Positions 46,500-54,315 of a stretch of 64,000 bases of DNA are shown piece after piece (the stretch's first letter is position 1; every line of letters starts with the position of its first letter). The stretch lies in contig NZ_JBBPBZ010000005.1 of the NCBI RefSeq assembly GCF_038070105.1, forward strand, positions 243,245-307,244, written 5' to 3'. This stretch comes from Methylocystis sp. IM3. Its GTDB lineage: Bacteria; Pseudomonadota; Alphaproteobacteria; Rhizobiales; Beijerinckiaceae. Under the pieces are notes generated by a model. It ran no database searches. It was not told the DNA's origin and worked only from the letters and a program-made list of their open reading frames with translations. Position numbers and translations under genes: made by a program.

Positions 46500-46647
46500 G
46501 GGCGACCTCTCAGAACTCTTACTCGTGCAAGAATGGCGAAACCAGCGGCCGAGTGGCGGCATGCCTCGTAGAGCCGACGGGGCTCGCAGTCTACAGGGAC
46601 GCTCACCAGAGTCTCGTAGGAAACCTCTTTCGACGCAAGCATAGCCT

Positions 46648-47313
46648 TCAGGCTGCGAGACCTCCGTCGTCCTGCTTTCCGCCCCTCGCCACAATCCTGA
46701 GAATGTCATCAGCGAGCGGCCGCTGCAGCCGGAGCGCCTCCTCTGCGGGCGCGGTCATCCAAAGGTCAATTTCCTCGGGCGTCGTCAGGACGACGGGCAT
46801 GGCCTTCGGATGAATCGCGCCAACAAGCTTGTTCGCTTCTGTGGTCAGAAACGCGAAGAGGTCGTTGGTCGTCTCGCCTTCCTTCACCTTGCGCACTGAG
46901 GTCCACCGGGTCCAAATCCCGGCGAAGAACGCGAGCGGCCGCGTCTCGTCGAGGGCGAACCAGACCGTCGGATGCGCGCCATCGGGGAGCGCCTCATTTT
47001 CTGAGAAGCTGGTGAAGGGCACCAGGCAGCGGTTCTCCATCCCGAGCCAACGCCGCCAATGCGGAGACTTGACATTGCGGACATTGGTGACGCCGGGATC
47101 GCACTTCTTACCCTTCAACGCGAGCACCGGCGAAGGCATCCCCCATCGCGCCAAGGTCAACTCCCGCCCCTCGGGGCCGTTTCGGACGATGGGCGCGGCG
47201 TAGTCGGGAAAGATGGCGGGGAAGGGCGGCAGATTGCCAGTCCGATCATGCGTGGCCCGGGCCATCTCGCGGATCGCTTGTTGCCCCTTGGTCATCGAGT
47301 AGAGATTGCACAT
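46648..47313 (-). CDS. SOS response-associated peptidase (SRAP, YedK/HMCES-like)
   Basis: The 221-residue protein begins MCNLYS, with the catalytic Cys2 that crosslinks to abasic sites in single-stranded DNA. It also has TNVRNVKSPHWR, a Glu in LVPFTSFSENE and the active-site His in LVGAIHPKAMPVVL. It protects abasic-site DNA during replication. GAAGG lies before the ATG; the longer frame start would remove Cys2 from its required N-terminal position, which decides the start. It is 11 bp downstream of the helicase gene. Confidence 0.93.
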   Translation of the reverse strand: MCNLYSMTKGQQAIREMARATHDRTGNLPPFPAIFPDYAAPIVRNGPEGRELTLARWGMPSPVLALKGKKCDPGVTNVRNVKSPHWRRWLGMENRCLVPFTSFSENEALPDGAHPTVWFALDETRPLAFFAGIWTRWTSVRKVKEGETTNDLFAFLTTEANKLVGAIHPKAMPVVLTTPEEIDLWMTAPAEEALRLQRPLADDILRIVARGGKQDDGGLAA

Positions 47314-47324
47314 GCGGCCTTCCC

Positions 47325-49436
47325 TTATCGCCACATGGCGCGCATTCTGGCGCCGACATCTACGCGCGTCCCTCTTGCGCTCTGCCGCTCGCCCGAGGCG
47401 GCCGCAGTCCGCGGCCATGTCACGCATTCAAAATGGTGCAGCAAAGCTTTTGGGATAAAGCGGGTTCGCGAGGCGTAGACGTGCCGATCGCCTTGCGGGT
47501 GCTGTCCATGGGTGAAAAAGCGCTGTGGTGTGATCAGATGCAGACTATCTTTCGCCCGCGTCATGGCGACATAGAGCAGCCGCCGTTCCTCTTCGATTTC
47601 AGCGGTTGTGCCAGCAGCCAGATCCGACGGGATGCAGCCGTCGACGGCGTTGAGGACGAAGACCGATCTCCATTCCTGTCCCTTAGCCGAATGGATGGTG
47701 GACAGGATCAGATAATCCTCGTCGAGAAGCGGCGCGCCGGCCTGGTCGCTCGTGGCGTCCGGCGGGTCGAGCGTCAATTCGGTGAGGAAGCGTTCCCGCG
47801 AGGGGTAGCCTGCCGCCATCTGTTCGAGTTGCAGGAGGTCGGCCAGGCGCGTCGCCGCATCTTCGTGAATGCGCTCGAGATGCGGTTCGTACCAGTGGCG
47901 CGCGGCTGCGATTTCGGCCGGCCAGCCGGCCTTGCCCGTTCGCAAAAACTGGAGGCTTTGGACGAAGCCGGTCCAATCGGCGCCCGAGCGCGGCGGCGCC
48001 GGCATATCCGAGAGAGAAGACAACGGATCGGGCTGCTCCGCCATCAGGTCGAGGACGCGCTGCGCCGACGCCGGACCGACCCCCGGCAGGAGCTGCATGA
48101 GGCGAAAGCCGGCGACGCGGTCGCGCGGGTTCTGCGCGAACCGCAGCAGGGCGAGCATATCCTTGACGTGGGCGCTGTCGAGGAATTTTAGGCCGCCGAA
48201 CTTGACGAAGGGGATGTTGCGGCGGGTCAGCTCAAGTTCGAGCGGGCCGCTGTGGTGCGAGGCGCGGAACAGCACGGCCTGTTGCTTCAGGCGCGTGCCG
48301 ATTTCCCGGTCCTCCAGGACGCGCTCGACGACGTAGCGGGCCTGGTCGGCCTCGTCGGGTACGGTGACAAGCCGAGGCTTTTCCCCTGATTGGCGTTCCG
48401 TCCACAAGTTCTTGGTGAAACGCTCGCTGGCGAGTTCGATCGCGCCGTTCGCGGCGGCGAGGATCGGCTGCGTCGAGCGATAGTTGCGGGCGAGCGTGAC
48501 AACGTCGGCGGGAGGGCTGAACGCCTTCGGAAAGTCGAGAATGTTGCGCACGGTCGCGGCGCGGAACGAATAGATCGACTGGGCGTCGTCGCCGACGACG
48601 GTGAGGCCGCGGCCGTCGGGCTTCATCGCCAGCAGGATCGAAGACTGGAGGCGGTTCGTGTCCTGATATTCGTCGACAAGGACGTGATCGAACCTTCCGC
48701 CAATATCCTCGGCGAGCGCCGGCTCGCGCAGCGTCTGCGCCCAATAGAGCAGTAAGTCGTCGTAATCGAGAACATTTTGCGCCTGCTTGGCCTCGACATA
48801 GGCCGCGAACAACTCGCGCAGCTGGGTGCTCCAGCCAGCGCACCAGGGAAAGGATCCGTCGAGAACGTCGTCGAGCGGCAGCTCCTCGTTGACGGCGCGG
48901 GAATAGATGGCGAGGCAGGTCCCCTTCGTTGGGAAGCGGCTCTCCGTCTTCGAGAAGCCCAACTCGTGCCGGACGAGGTTCATCAGGTCTGCGGCGTCCT
49001 CCCGATCATGGATCGAGAAATCGGGATCGAGACCGATCTCAGCGGCGTATTCGCGTAATAGGCGAGCGCCGACCCCGTGAAACGTCCCCGCCCAGGCGAG
49101 CCCGTTGGTCAGGATCCCGGCGCTGGCTCCCAGCGCCTCTGCGCAGATGCGCTCGACGCGTCGCGTCATCTCGGCCGCCGCCCGGCGGGAAAAGGTCATC
49201 AGCAAGATGCGACGCGGATCCGCGCCGTTGACGATCAGATGCGCGACGCGATGGGCGAGGGTGTTGGTCTTGCCAGAGCCGGCCCCCGCGATGACGAGGA
49301 GCGGCCCGCGCGGCGCAGACCCCTTTTCCCAGACGCCGTGTTCGACGGCGCGACGCTGTTCGGCGTTGAGTTTTTCGAGGTAGGCCACGCGCGGCGCTCG
49401 CGAATCAGGGGTAGGGCAGGGGACTGAGTGAACCAC
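47325..49436 (-). CDS. UvrD/Rep-family ATP-dependent DNA helicase
   Basis: The 703-residue SF1A helicase shows motif Q (LNAEQRRAVEH), Walker A (VIAGAGSGKTNTLAHRV), Ia (MTFSRRAAAEMTRRVE), Walker B (VDEYQDTN), III (TVVGDDAQSIYSFRAA), IV (LARNYRSTQPIL), V (LSTIHSAKGQEWRSVFV) and VI (RRLLYVAMTRAKDSLHL). It unwinds DNA 3' to 5'. It is shorter than UvrD itself. Together with the SRAP gene just downstream it forms a likely DNA-repair pair. Confidence 0.93.
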   Translation of the reverse strand: MVHSVPCPTPDSRAPRVAYLEKLNAEQRRAVEHGVWEKGSAPRGPLLVIAGAGSGKTNTLAHRVAHLIVNGADPRRILLMTFSRRAAAEMTRRVERICAEALGASAGILTNGLAWAGTFHGVGARLLREYAAEIGLDPDFSIHDREDAADLMNLVRHELGFSKTESRFPTKGTCLAIYSRAVNEELPLDDVLDGSFPWCAGWSTQLRELFAAYVEAKQAQNVLDYDDLLLYWAQTLREPALAEDIGGRFDHVLVDEYQDTNRLQSSILLAMKPDGRGLTVVGDDAQSIYSFRAATVRNILDFPKAFSPPADVVTLARNYRSTQPILAAANGAIELASERFTKNLWTERQSGEKPRLVTVPDEADQARYVVERVLEDREIGTRLKQQAVLFRASHHSGPLELELTRRNIPFVKFGGLKFLDSAHVKDMLALLRFAQNPRDRVAGFRLMQLLPGVGPASAQRVLDLMAEQPDPLSSLSDMPAPPRSGADWTGFVQSLQFLRTGKAGWPAEIAAARHWYEPHLERIHEDAATRLADLLQLEQMAAGYPSRERFLTELTLDPPDATSDQAGAPLLDEDYLILSTIHSAKGQEWRSVFVLNAVDGCIPSDLAAGTTAEIEEERRLLYVAMTRAKDSLHLITPQRFFTHGQHPQGDRHVYASRTRFIPKALLHHFECVTWPRTAAASGERQSARGTRVDVGARMRAMWR

Positions 49437-49528
49437 AATTCGCGTTTTGTTCGCAACGTCTCCACGTCATGAAAATGCGGCCGATGCGGCACCAGCTTCG
49501 TCGACGCGCCAGCGCTGGTCTCGAGCGA

Positions 49529-49894
49529 CTACGCGCCGGGAATTGAGAGTACCGGCATGATCTCCACGCTGTCGCCGGGAAAGATCGCGAAATGCGGGTG
49601 ATTTTCGAACATTTTGGCTGCTTCTTCGGGAGACGTCGCGTGCACGACCGTGAACGCGCCAAGCGCGTTGCTAATGTCCTCAATCCCCGTTGAAAAAACT
49701 TTCTTCGTCTTGCCGAGCGGGCCGCCCATCATGACGATATCAGCCTTGTGTTTTTCCGCCCAGGCATGCCAGGCGGCCATGCCTTCCTGTTCCCGCTTGC
49801 GTCGGTCGGCCTCGGGCAAAGCCAACCAGACGGCCATTTTGGCGCTTTGTTTGTCGCCGAGGAAAACTGCAAGATAGTTGCCGGTCGGGTTCAT
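49529..49894 (-). CDS. YCII-related protein
   Basis: The 121-residue protein has the YCII/DGPF-like dimeric alpha-beta barrel pattern: YLAVFLGDKQSAKMAVWLAL, ADIVMMGGPLGKTKKVFS and FENHPHFAIFPGDSVEIMPV. The His in ENHPHF is the conserved family residue. The function of the family is unsettled. GAAGGAG lies 8 bases before the ATG, inside the end of the preceding gene, which overlaps by 4 bases. Confidence 0.8.
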   Translation of the reverse strand: MNPTGNYLAVFLGDKQSAKMAVWLALPEADRRKREQEGMAAWHAWAEKHKADIVMMGGPLGKTKKVFSTGIEDISNALGAFTVVHATSPEEAAKMFENHPHFAIFPGDSVEIMPVLSIPGA

Positions 49895-50097
49895 AACGCT
49901 TGCTCCTTCGTCATCAGCATCCTCGCGCCGTCGCGCGCAAGTCTTCGCTGAATAATCTCCAGCGCCGCCAGCCTGGCCAGAGTAGGAGATTCCTCATCCG
50001 CCAGAGCAGCGGCCTCACCCGCAGACGGTAGCAGCGCAACATCGCGCCTTTCCTGCAGAGATAGCGCGCAGTCTATCCCTGTGGAAACGGCGCTCAA
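49891..50097 (-). CDS. Small protein between the ParA-like and YCII genes
   Basis: A 68-residue helical frame starts with TTG overlapping the ParA-like stop (TTGA) and ends with ATGA overlap onto the YCII gene. Its text (LSLQERRDVALLPSAGEAAA, LARLAALEIIQRRLARDGAR) is amphipathic and has no known family; a TraM-like small transfer protein is possible from position. Tight overlaps on both sides support translation. Confidence 0.55.
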   Translation of the reverse strand: MSAVSTGIDCALSLQERRDVALLPSAGEAAALADEESPTLARLAALEIIQRRLARDGARMLMTKEQAL

Positions 50098-50939
50098 AGC
50101 CCGAGGAAGGGAAGCGCAGGCGACAGCGCCGCGGCAAAATCGCGAAGGAATTTTGCCACATGCGCCCGCTCGGTGATCGTCAGAAGTCCCGCCTTGTCGG
50201 CTCGTGTGAAGGGGACGTTCTCCGCGTCCAATTTTGCAAATGTACCCGCGGGCAGAGAGGGAAATTCAATTTCGACGCCGCCCGAAGCCAGCAGCTTTTC
50301 ACGCGTCTTGCCGCCTTTTGCCATGCCTTTGGCGTCCGTGAAGCCGTACCAGAACGGGAAGTCGCTCGGCGGCCTCCCGTGTTTGAGATTGATAACAGCG
50401 ACATGGTCCGCCCTGTCGCCGATCAGGCTCAGCCACCGTGCGACGGATTGCGCCGCGCCCACGTCGGGGGAGATGACGTGGAAAACCGTCAATTTGTAGC
50501 TGTGCGCCTCAAAAGCGTCGAGAAGGCCGTCGAGCCCTTCGCCGCCATCGACGATCCGTGTGAGGTCGGCAAGGAGGCCGCCCGCGAGATCATGAACGTA
50601 AAGCTTTTCCCCCGATTCGATGGAGTCGAGGAGTATGTTGCGTTCATCATCGGCCCGGCCGTTGTAGTAACCGATCCCTTCCACCGGATTTTGGACGCGC
50701 TCGATAGCGCCGCTGGCGTCCCGGGTCCCCAACACCCGCGCCGTTGCGCCTACACTGCCATCTGCATCGTATGCCGCAACTCGCTTTCCCTTGCTGCGAA
50801 GATAATCGACCAGCGTCCGCGTGAACACGGACTTGCCTACGCCGCCCTTCTCATTGGCGACAAGAGCGACGCGCTTGAAGGCTTGAGGCAACGCGGCAGC
50901 CCGAGGGCGGGGTTTGAGTTCAGCAGTGGTTGTAGCCAT
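50094..50939 (-). CDS. ParA/TraL-like P-loop ATPase
   Basis: The 281-residue protein has a deviant Walker A: VALVANEKGGVGKSVFTRTL, then VAAYDADGSVGATARVLG and a later VHDLAGGLLADLTRIVDGG. Such ParA-fold ATPases accompany mobilisation genes (often called TraL) and may position DNA or transfer proteins. ATG 50939 follows AAAGGACC; earlier starts overlap the TraK-like gene. It is transcribed away from the virB operon, next to the LuxR-type regulator. Confidence 0.78.
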   Translation of the reverse strand: MATTTAELKPRPRAAALPQAFKRVALVANEKGGVGKSVFTRTLVDYLRSKGKRVAAYDADGSVGATARVLGTRDASGAIERVQNPVEGIGYYNGRADDERNILLDSIESGEKLYVHDLAGGLLADLTRIVDGGEGLDGLLDAFEAHSYKLTVFHVISPDVGAAQSVARWLSLIGDRADHVAVINLKHGRPPSDFPFWYGFTDAKGMAKGGKTREKLLASGGVEIEFPSLPAGTFAKLDAENVPFTRADKAGLLTITERAHVAKFLRDFAAALSPALPFLGL

Positions 50940-51003
50940 GTCCGAGGGTCCTTTGCCGTCGAGGAAAATTGCGGGGATAAATCCGGATGCTAATTCCCCT
51001 TCA

Positions 51004-51462
51004 TTAGACGTCGTAATCGAATCGATGGCCCAGAACATCCTTCGCAGCCTTTCGATTTTGGGCCAGAGGCTTCGTGGACAAAAGCGAAGGCGGCGCCGCA
51101 ATCTTTGTCGTCGCATCGGCAGCCCCCGAGCCAGAATTGACGGCGGTCGCTTTTGCTTCCGTGGCAACAACCGTTTTGTTCTTTCGGCGGTTGGTAGTCC
51201 GAGCGCGAGCCTCGTTGATGTACTTGGCTAGTGTGGCGGCAGCGATCGTGAAGCCGTTTTCTCTCATGATCTCGGCGAGCTCCGCGCTGGTATACCCCTT
51301 TGCGCGGAAAGCGAGCAGATCAGGGAGCAATTGGGCGACTGCGGCTTTCAGCGGGCTCCGGGAGCGCATGCTTTTCCTCGGCGGCGCCGAGCGCAAGGCC
51401 GATCGCAATGCAGACACCTTATCAAGGGGTGGCCCATTCGCTTCGACTGTTTTATTCCTCAT
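51004..51462 (-). CDS. TraK-like protein with a helix-turn-helix region
   Basis: The 152-residue basic protein has a conserved central block LLPDLLAFRAKGYTSAELAEI, then MRENGFTIAAATLAKYINEA, which looks like a helix-turn-helix used for origin binding by TraK/KfrA-like mobilisation proteins. The C-terminal half is Ala/Lys/Thr-rich and probably flexible. It is followed 64 bp later by the ParA-like gene, the TraK-TraL order of several alphaproteobacterial transfer loci. Identity is by pattern and position. Confidence 0.6.
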   Translation of the reverse strand: MRNKTVEANGPPLDKVSALRSALRSAPPRKSMRSRSPLKAAVAQLLPDLLAFRAKGYTSAELAEIMRENGFTIAAATLAKYINEARARTTNRRKNKTVVATEAKATAVNSGSGAADATTKIAAPPSLLSTKPLAQNRKAAKDVLGHRFDYDV

Positions 51463-51939
51463 GGCGCCGCCCTTTTTGGATCCGCCTTTGAACTGTCAAC
51501 CGCCCGAAAAAATGAGAGACGCTTTCGGATTTCTCCTCGGCATCGCCCTTCCAGGCAAAATTTGATTCCACCCCAACAAGCGATGGTTGAACATTGTTTC
51601 AACCGAATCAGGGCATTATGCGTGAAAGCATCATTCCGCTTTGCGACAAGATCGCGGCACAGTGTTGGACGAGGCGCCTTTTAACGAAGGAAAGCAGATC
51701 TTGTCGGAAGCTCGGATTTCGCGATGGATGGGAATAAATCTGGCTGCTCTTCAACGCCCAAAAAGATTTATCTGCCAAAGTTCATCGCGGCGTGCCCCGA
51801 AGCCCGAATAAGCGTGGCGCCAAGCCCACACCGAGGCTCTAACAACCGCCCTTCATTCACCGCGGCCGGTCAGGCGCGCTCGTCATCGCTCGATTGATTC
51901 CTGGGCGGTGGGCGGCGCCGCTTCGAAAGCAAGATCGCG
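51463..51939. other. 477-bp stretch between the LuxR-type and TraK-like genes
   Basis: No gene is supported. It should contain the promoter of the TraK-ParA transcript and perhaps an origin of transfer; no obvious nick-site repeat was found by eye. Confidence 0.35.
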
Positions 51940-52668
51940 CTATGCCAGCAATTCCCGACGAAGGGCGAGAGCGACGGCGTGGGGCAGCGTTGATGCGCCG
52001 AGTTTCTTCCGGCCGTTATCCAGATGAAACTTCACTACGCGGGGCGTGACGCCTAAAATCATCGCCATCTCTTGCATGGTCTTGCCCGCCGACGCCCACC
52101 CCAGGCATTGCCGCTCTCTGATTGTCAGCAAGCGGCTTTCCCCAGCGGACTCCACTGGATCCGCCATTCTAACCTTTACGTGAGCATGGAACGTAAAGCC
52201 CATCATCTGCAGCAGGTTCTTGGAGCTTTCCGCGAGACGCTCGAACTCGGAAACGCGGTCATCAGATGCTAAAGTGAACGCGGCGAAGCGACCGTAACCG
52301 GCAGCAATTGGCACGGTGACGCCGGCCCGAATATTGAAGGCAAGAGCATCAGCAAAGAAACGACGTTCATACGCGGATTTCCCGTCGACCCCGTCGCGCG
52401 CGTCCCAGGTAAATGCAGGGCCGATCTTGCGCGCCTGGCGGAGGATCGGATCGACATCTTGATATTGCTCACCGCTATAGCGGTCCACCCAGCGCTTCGG
52501 AAAAGACGTCAAAAGGGTCGGGACGCCGTCTCCACCTTCGAAATAGCAGAACCACTGAAACCCGAGCGCCCGCGCGGCCTCTTCTCCGACGCGTTGGAAC
52601 TCCTCCGGCGTGTTCGCGACATACACCGCATCAATGAACTCACGAAATGCTCTTTCAGCCTGTTTCAT
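51940..52668 (-). CDS. LuxR/TraR-type acyl-homoserine-lactone-responsive regulator
   Basis: The 242-residue protein has an N-terminal autoinducer-binding domain and a C-terminal GerE helix-turn-helix (LTIRERQCLGWASAGKTMQE, ILGVTPRVVKFHLDNGRKKL). All six residues invariant in ligand-binding LuxR proteins are present at TraR spacing (+3): W60, Y64, D73, P74, W88 and G116. No luxI/traI synthase occurs in the window, so it may be a solo receptor or answer a distant synthase. It is divergent from the virB operon with a lux/tra box between them. Confidence 0.92.
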   Translation of the reverse strand: MKQAERAFREFIDAVYVANTPEEFQRVGEEAARALGFQWFCYFEGGDGVPTLLTSFPKRWVDRYSGEQYQDVDPILRQARKIGPAFTWDARDGVDGKSAYERRFFADALAFNIRAGVTVPIAAGYGRFAAFTLASDDRVSEFERLAESSKNLLQMMGFTFHAHVKVRMADPVESAGESRLLTIRERQCLGWASAGKTMQEMAMILGVTPRVVKFHLDNGRKKLGASTLPHAVALALRRELLA

Positions 52669-53041
52669 TCGGCTTCCGACAGCAGAAATACTTCTGGAAT
52701 TTCCTGCTGCCTCGATGAGCCAAGCAAGATAAGAGCTTGACCGTCTATTGTCGCGATAGGGCGATATTTGGGCGGCAGGAATTCTCCCAAAAAGCGTCCT
52801 GTCTGAAGTGACAGGTTACATCCCAAATTCTCCTGCTGCATTGCTCGTGACGTTAGCGCTGCGCTCGGAGAGCGATTCGGACATGAAACCCCTCACACAT
52901 CGTTCTCGTTTCGATGCTGCTGTTACACAGGTTGGCGCTTGAGTCGCGCGGCGCATTTGATCGTACGGCCGCGAAGACGCCGCCGGTCTAAAAGGCGAAA
53001 CACTTGTTGATCTTGATCACGCCTTACTGAAGGAACTCGAT
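52669..53041. other. 373-bp intergenic control region of the conjugation module
   Basis: It lies between the divergent regulator gene and the virB1-like gene and holds the lux/tra box. A GAAGG-type ribosome site (GAAGGAACTCGAT) precedes the virB1-like ATG at 53042. Confidence 0.5.
52797..52816. promoter_or_regulatory. lux/tra box
   Basis: TCCTGTCTGAAGTGACAGGT is a 20-bp palindrome with 6-bp perfect arms (CCTGTC/GACAGG), close to the lux box consensus (A)CCTGT-N8-ACAGG(T). It sits 129 bp before the regulator ATG and 226 bp before the virB1-like ATG, so it may control either or both directions. Confidence 0.85.
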
Positions 53042-53611
53042 ATGGATACCGCCGCTTTTTCCGCCCTTCTTGAACGCTGCGCGCCGGGAGCGGCCGCTCA
53101 ACAGCTGACCGCAATCGTGCGCCAGGAAAGCGCGTTCGAGCCGCTGCTGATCACCATCGAGGGGAGGAAGCCGATCCGAATTCAGGCTGTGAGTCTCGAA
53201 GAAGGCGTCCAGCTGGCGACTGAAGCAACGGTCGCTGGCCAAAGCGTCCGCATCGGCCTCGCGCAACTCAACTCTGAATAACGCAAACAAGCTGGCCTGA
53301 CGATCTCAGCCAGCTTCGACGCTTGCAAACATGTTGCTGGGCTTCATGGATTGTACCAAGCGCGGCTCACGGCGGCGCTCACAAGAGCGCCTAATCCCGC
53401 GAAGGCGACAGCATCCGTGGTCGAGAGCTTTCTCAGCCATGCTTCCCACGTCGCGCCTGATAGCCCTTCGCGCGAAAGCGCTGCCGAGCCTCAAGGGAGA
53501 GGATCCGTTGAGGAAAGATCCGAGGCCGAACCTAAACCCACCGAGCCGCGCGCGAGCCTCGATGTTTATCGCTCCGCACGCGGCGCTTCGCTGTTCGTCT
53601 ACGAGCGCTAA
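53042..53611 (+). pseudogene. virB1: VirB1/TrbN-like lytic transglycosylase, interrupted by a stop codon
   Basis: Residues 1-79 match the start of VirB1-type murein transglycosylases, with the catalytic Glu in AIVRQESAFEP and VRIGLAQLNSE. A TAA (53279-53281) follows, after which the same frame continues KQAGLTISASFDACKHVAGL and a long charged tail to 53611. The remaining lysozyme-like core is short, so a deletion may also exist. VirB1 is helpful but not essential in many type IV secretion systems. First gene of the virB operon. Confidence 0.7.
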
Positions 53612-53683
53612 GGAAATCCGCCTGTGCAGCCGTTTCCCAACCACCGCGCGGCGCGTCGGCCGCAGCCCAATCTGGAGTCTCTG

Positions 53684-53977
53684 ATGCACTCTCTTCGTAA
53701 ATCTTGTGCGTTCCTTTGCGTGAGTCTCGTTCTCAGCATCGGTCTGGTTCAACCGGCCTTCGCGCAAACGGCCAATCTCGAGGGCGTGTTGCAAAACATC
53801 GTCAACATGCTGACCGGCAACGTCGCCCGTTTGTTGGCGACCCTCGCTGTCATCATTGTCGGCATCGCCTGGATGTTTGGCCATCTCGATCTGCGCAAGG
53901 CCGCTTATGTCGTGCTCGGAGTCGCTATCGTTTTCGGCGCTTCCGAGGTGGTTTCGACTCTCACTGGGGGCCGCTGA
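53684..53977 (+). CDS. virB2: VirB2/TrbC-like conjugative pilin
   Basis: The 97-residue pre-pilin has a long signal peptide (SCAFLCVSLVLSIGLVQPAFA, cleavage after AFA) and two hydrophobic segments (LLATLAVIIVGIAWMFG and AAYVVLGVAIVFGASEVVST), the VirB2 layout. It polymerises into the pilus. The longer frame start is rejected because it precedes the signal peptide with basic filler. It is followed at once by virB3. Confidence 0.9.
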   Translation: MHSLRKSCAFLCVSLVLSIGLVQPAFAQTANLEGVLQNIVNMLTGNVARLLATLAVIIVGIAWMFGHLDLRKAAYVVLGVAIVFGASEVVSTLTGGR

Positions 53978-53979
53978 GG

Positions 53980-54315
53980 ATGGAGCGGCCCCGCCTCACT
54001 GAGGACACGCTGTTTCTCGCCTGCACCCGCCCCGCGATGATCGCCGGGGTCACCATCGAGGCGATGGCGTTCAATATGATCTTTTCGTGCATTCTCTTTC
54101 TTGCGGCGGGCAGCATTCTTTACGGGCTCGTCGCGCTTCCCATTCATGGCGTCAATCAGATGATCTGCCGGCACGATCCCAACATGTTCCGCATTCTTCT
54201 CGCTTGGCTCGAGACGCGCGGGCGGATGCGCAACGCGGCGTTGTGGGGCGGCTCCTCCTGCACGCCGCTGCGCCTCGTCCGGCTTTACCGAGCGAAGGGC
54301 TTCGCCCATGCGTAA
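53980..54315 (+). CDS. virB3: VirB3-like inner-membrane T4SS protein
   Basis: The 111-residue protein begins MERPRLTEDTLFLACTRPAM, the usual VirB3/TrbD start. It has a membrane hairpin (FNMIFSCILFLAAGSILYGL, then VALPIHGVNQMI) and the RHDPNMFRILLAWLETRGR tail. The ATG lies 2 bp after the virB2 stop, and the gene overlaps the virB4 start by 8 bp. Confidence 0.9.
   Translation: MERPRLTEDTLFLACTRPAMIAGVTIEAMAFNMIFSCILFLAAGSILYGLVALPIHGVNQMICRHDPNMFRILLAWLETRGRMRNAALWGGSSCTPLRLVRLYRAKGFAHA

Noticed and set aside
49529..49894. YCII gene as part of the conjugation machinery
   Set aside because: It overlaps the small gene after the ParA-like gene, but the family has no known role in transfer; co-transcription alone is not enough.
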